Shown one piece after another: positions 6,749 to 6,753 of a stretch of 6,753 nt of DNA. A model generated the notes under the pieces. It did not search any database, was not told the DNA's origin, and saw only the letters and a list, made by a program, of their open reading frames with translations. Every line of letters starts with the position of its first letter. Position 1 is the first letter of the stretch. The DNA is from Sedimentisphaerales bacterium (GTDB lineage: Bacteria > Planctomycetota > Phycisphaerae > Sedimentisphaerales > Anaerobacaceae). The DNA lies in contig DAOVMB010000134.1 of NCBI GenBank assembly GCA_030630905.1, positions 1-6,753 on the forward strand. Direction: 5' to 3'. The translations under genes and the position numbers were made by a program.

Positions 6749-6753
6749 GGAGG
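6747..6753 (+). promoter_or_regulatory. Perfect Shine-Dalgarno at the right edge, implying a following gene
   Basis: AAGGAGG is complementary to the 16S rRNA 3' end and overlaps the TAA of the 30-codon ORF. A start codon would be expected within about ten bases beyond the window, making a translationally coupled pair. Confidence 0.5.

Noticed and set aside
1..6753. tRNA, rRNA, CRISPR array or long direct repeats
   Set aside because: No periodic repeats, tRNA-like cloverleaf arms or rRNA signatures were seen on reading either strand.

Overview
The window looks like a piece of a Planctomycetota-type chromosome, perhaps Phycisphaerae. The main reason is the very large exported protein on the minus strand. 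It combines PQQ-like beta-propeller repeats, a SAM-methyltransferase-like segment and a cysteine-rich C-terminal region, an arrangement I associate with planctomycetes and relatives. No 16S rRNA or other taxonomic marker is present, so the placement is inference. Base composition is close to balanced.

Layout. (1) Positions 1-3554, minus strand: one uninterrupted reading frame of 1184 codons, cut at the left edge of the window. No stop codon falls inside the window. The apparent plus-strand frames opposite it are shadows. (2) 3555-3828: a divergent control region. It holds one plausible sigma70-like promoter on each strand and several inverted repeats, each touching or lying just downstream of a promoter. 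(3) 3829-4650, plus strand: a small membrane-anchored or exported beta-propeller-like protein resembling the DUF6454 family. (4) 4703-6508, plus strand: a complete sodium:solute symporter (SSS/SLC5 family) 52 nt downstream, very likely in the same operon. (5) 6509-6753: no clear terminator for the operon, then a fresh promoter-like element, a 30-codon ORF with a good Shine-Dalgarno sequence, and at the right edge a perfect AAGGAGG overlapping that ORF's stop codon. The AAGGAGG points to a further gene just outside the window.

How the parts may work together. The symporter would import an organic solute with Na+. The co-directional propeller protein sits at or outside the membrane and may bind or process the same solute. 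The divergent giant protein is also exported, so all three products point to envelope or extracytoplasmic work. The substrate cannot be read from the sequence. No tRNA, rRNA, CRISPR array or complete mobile element was seen.
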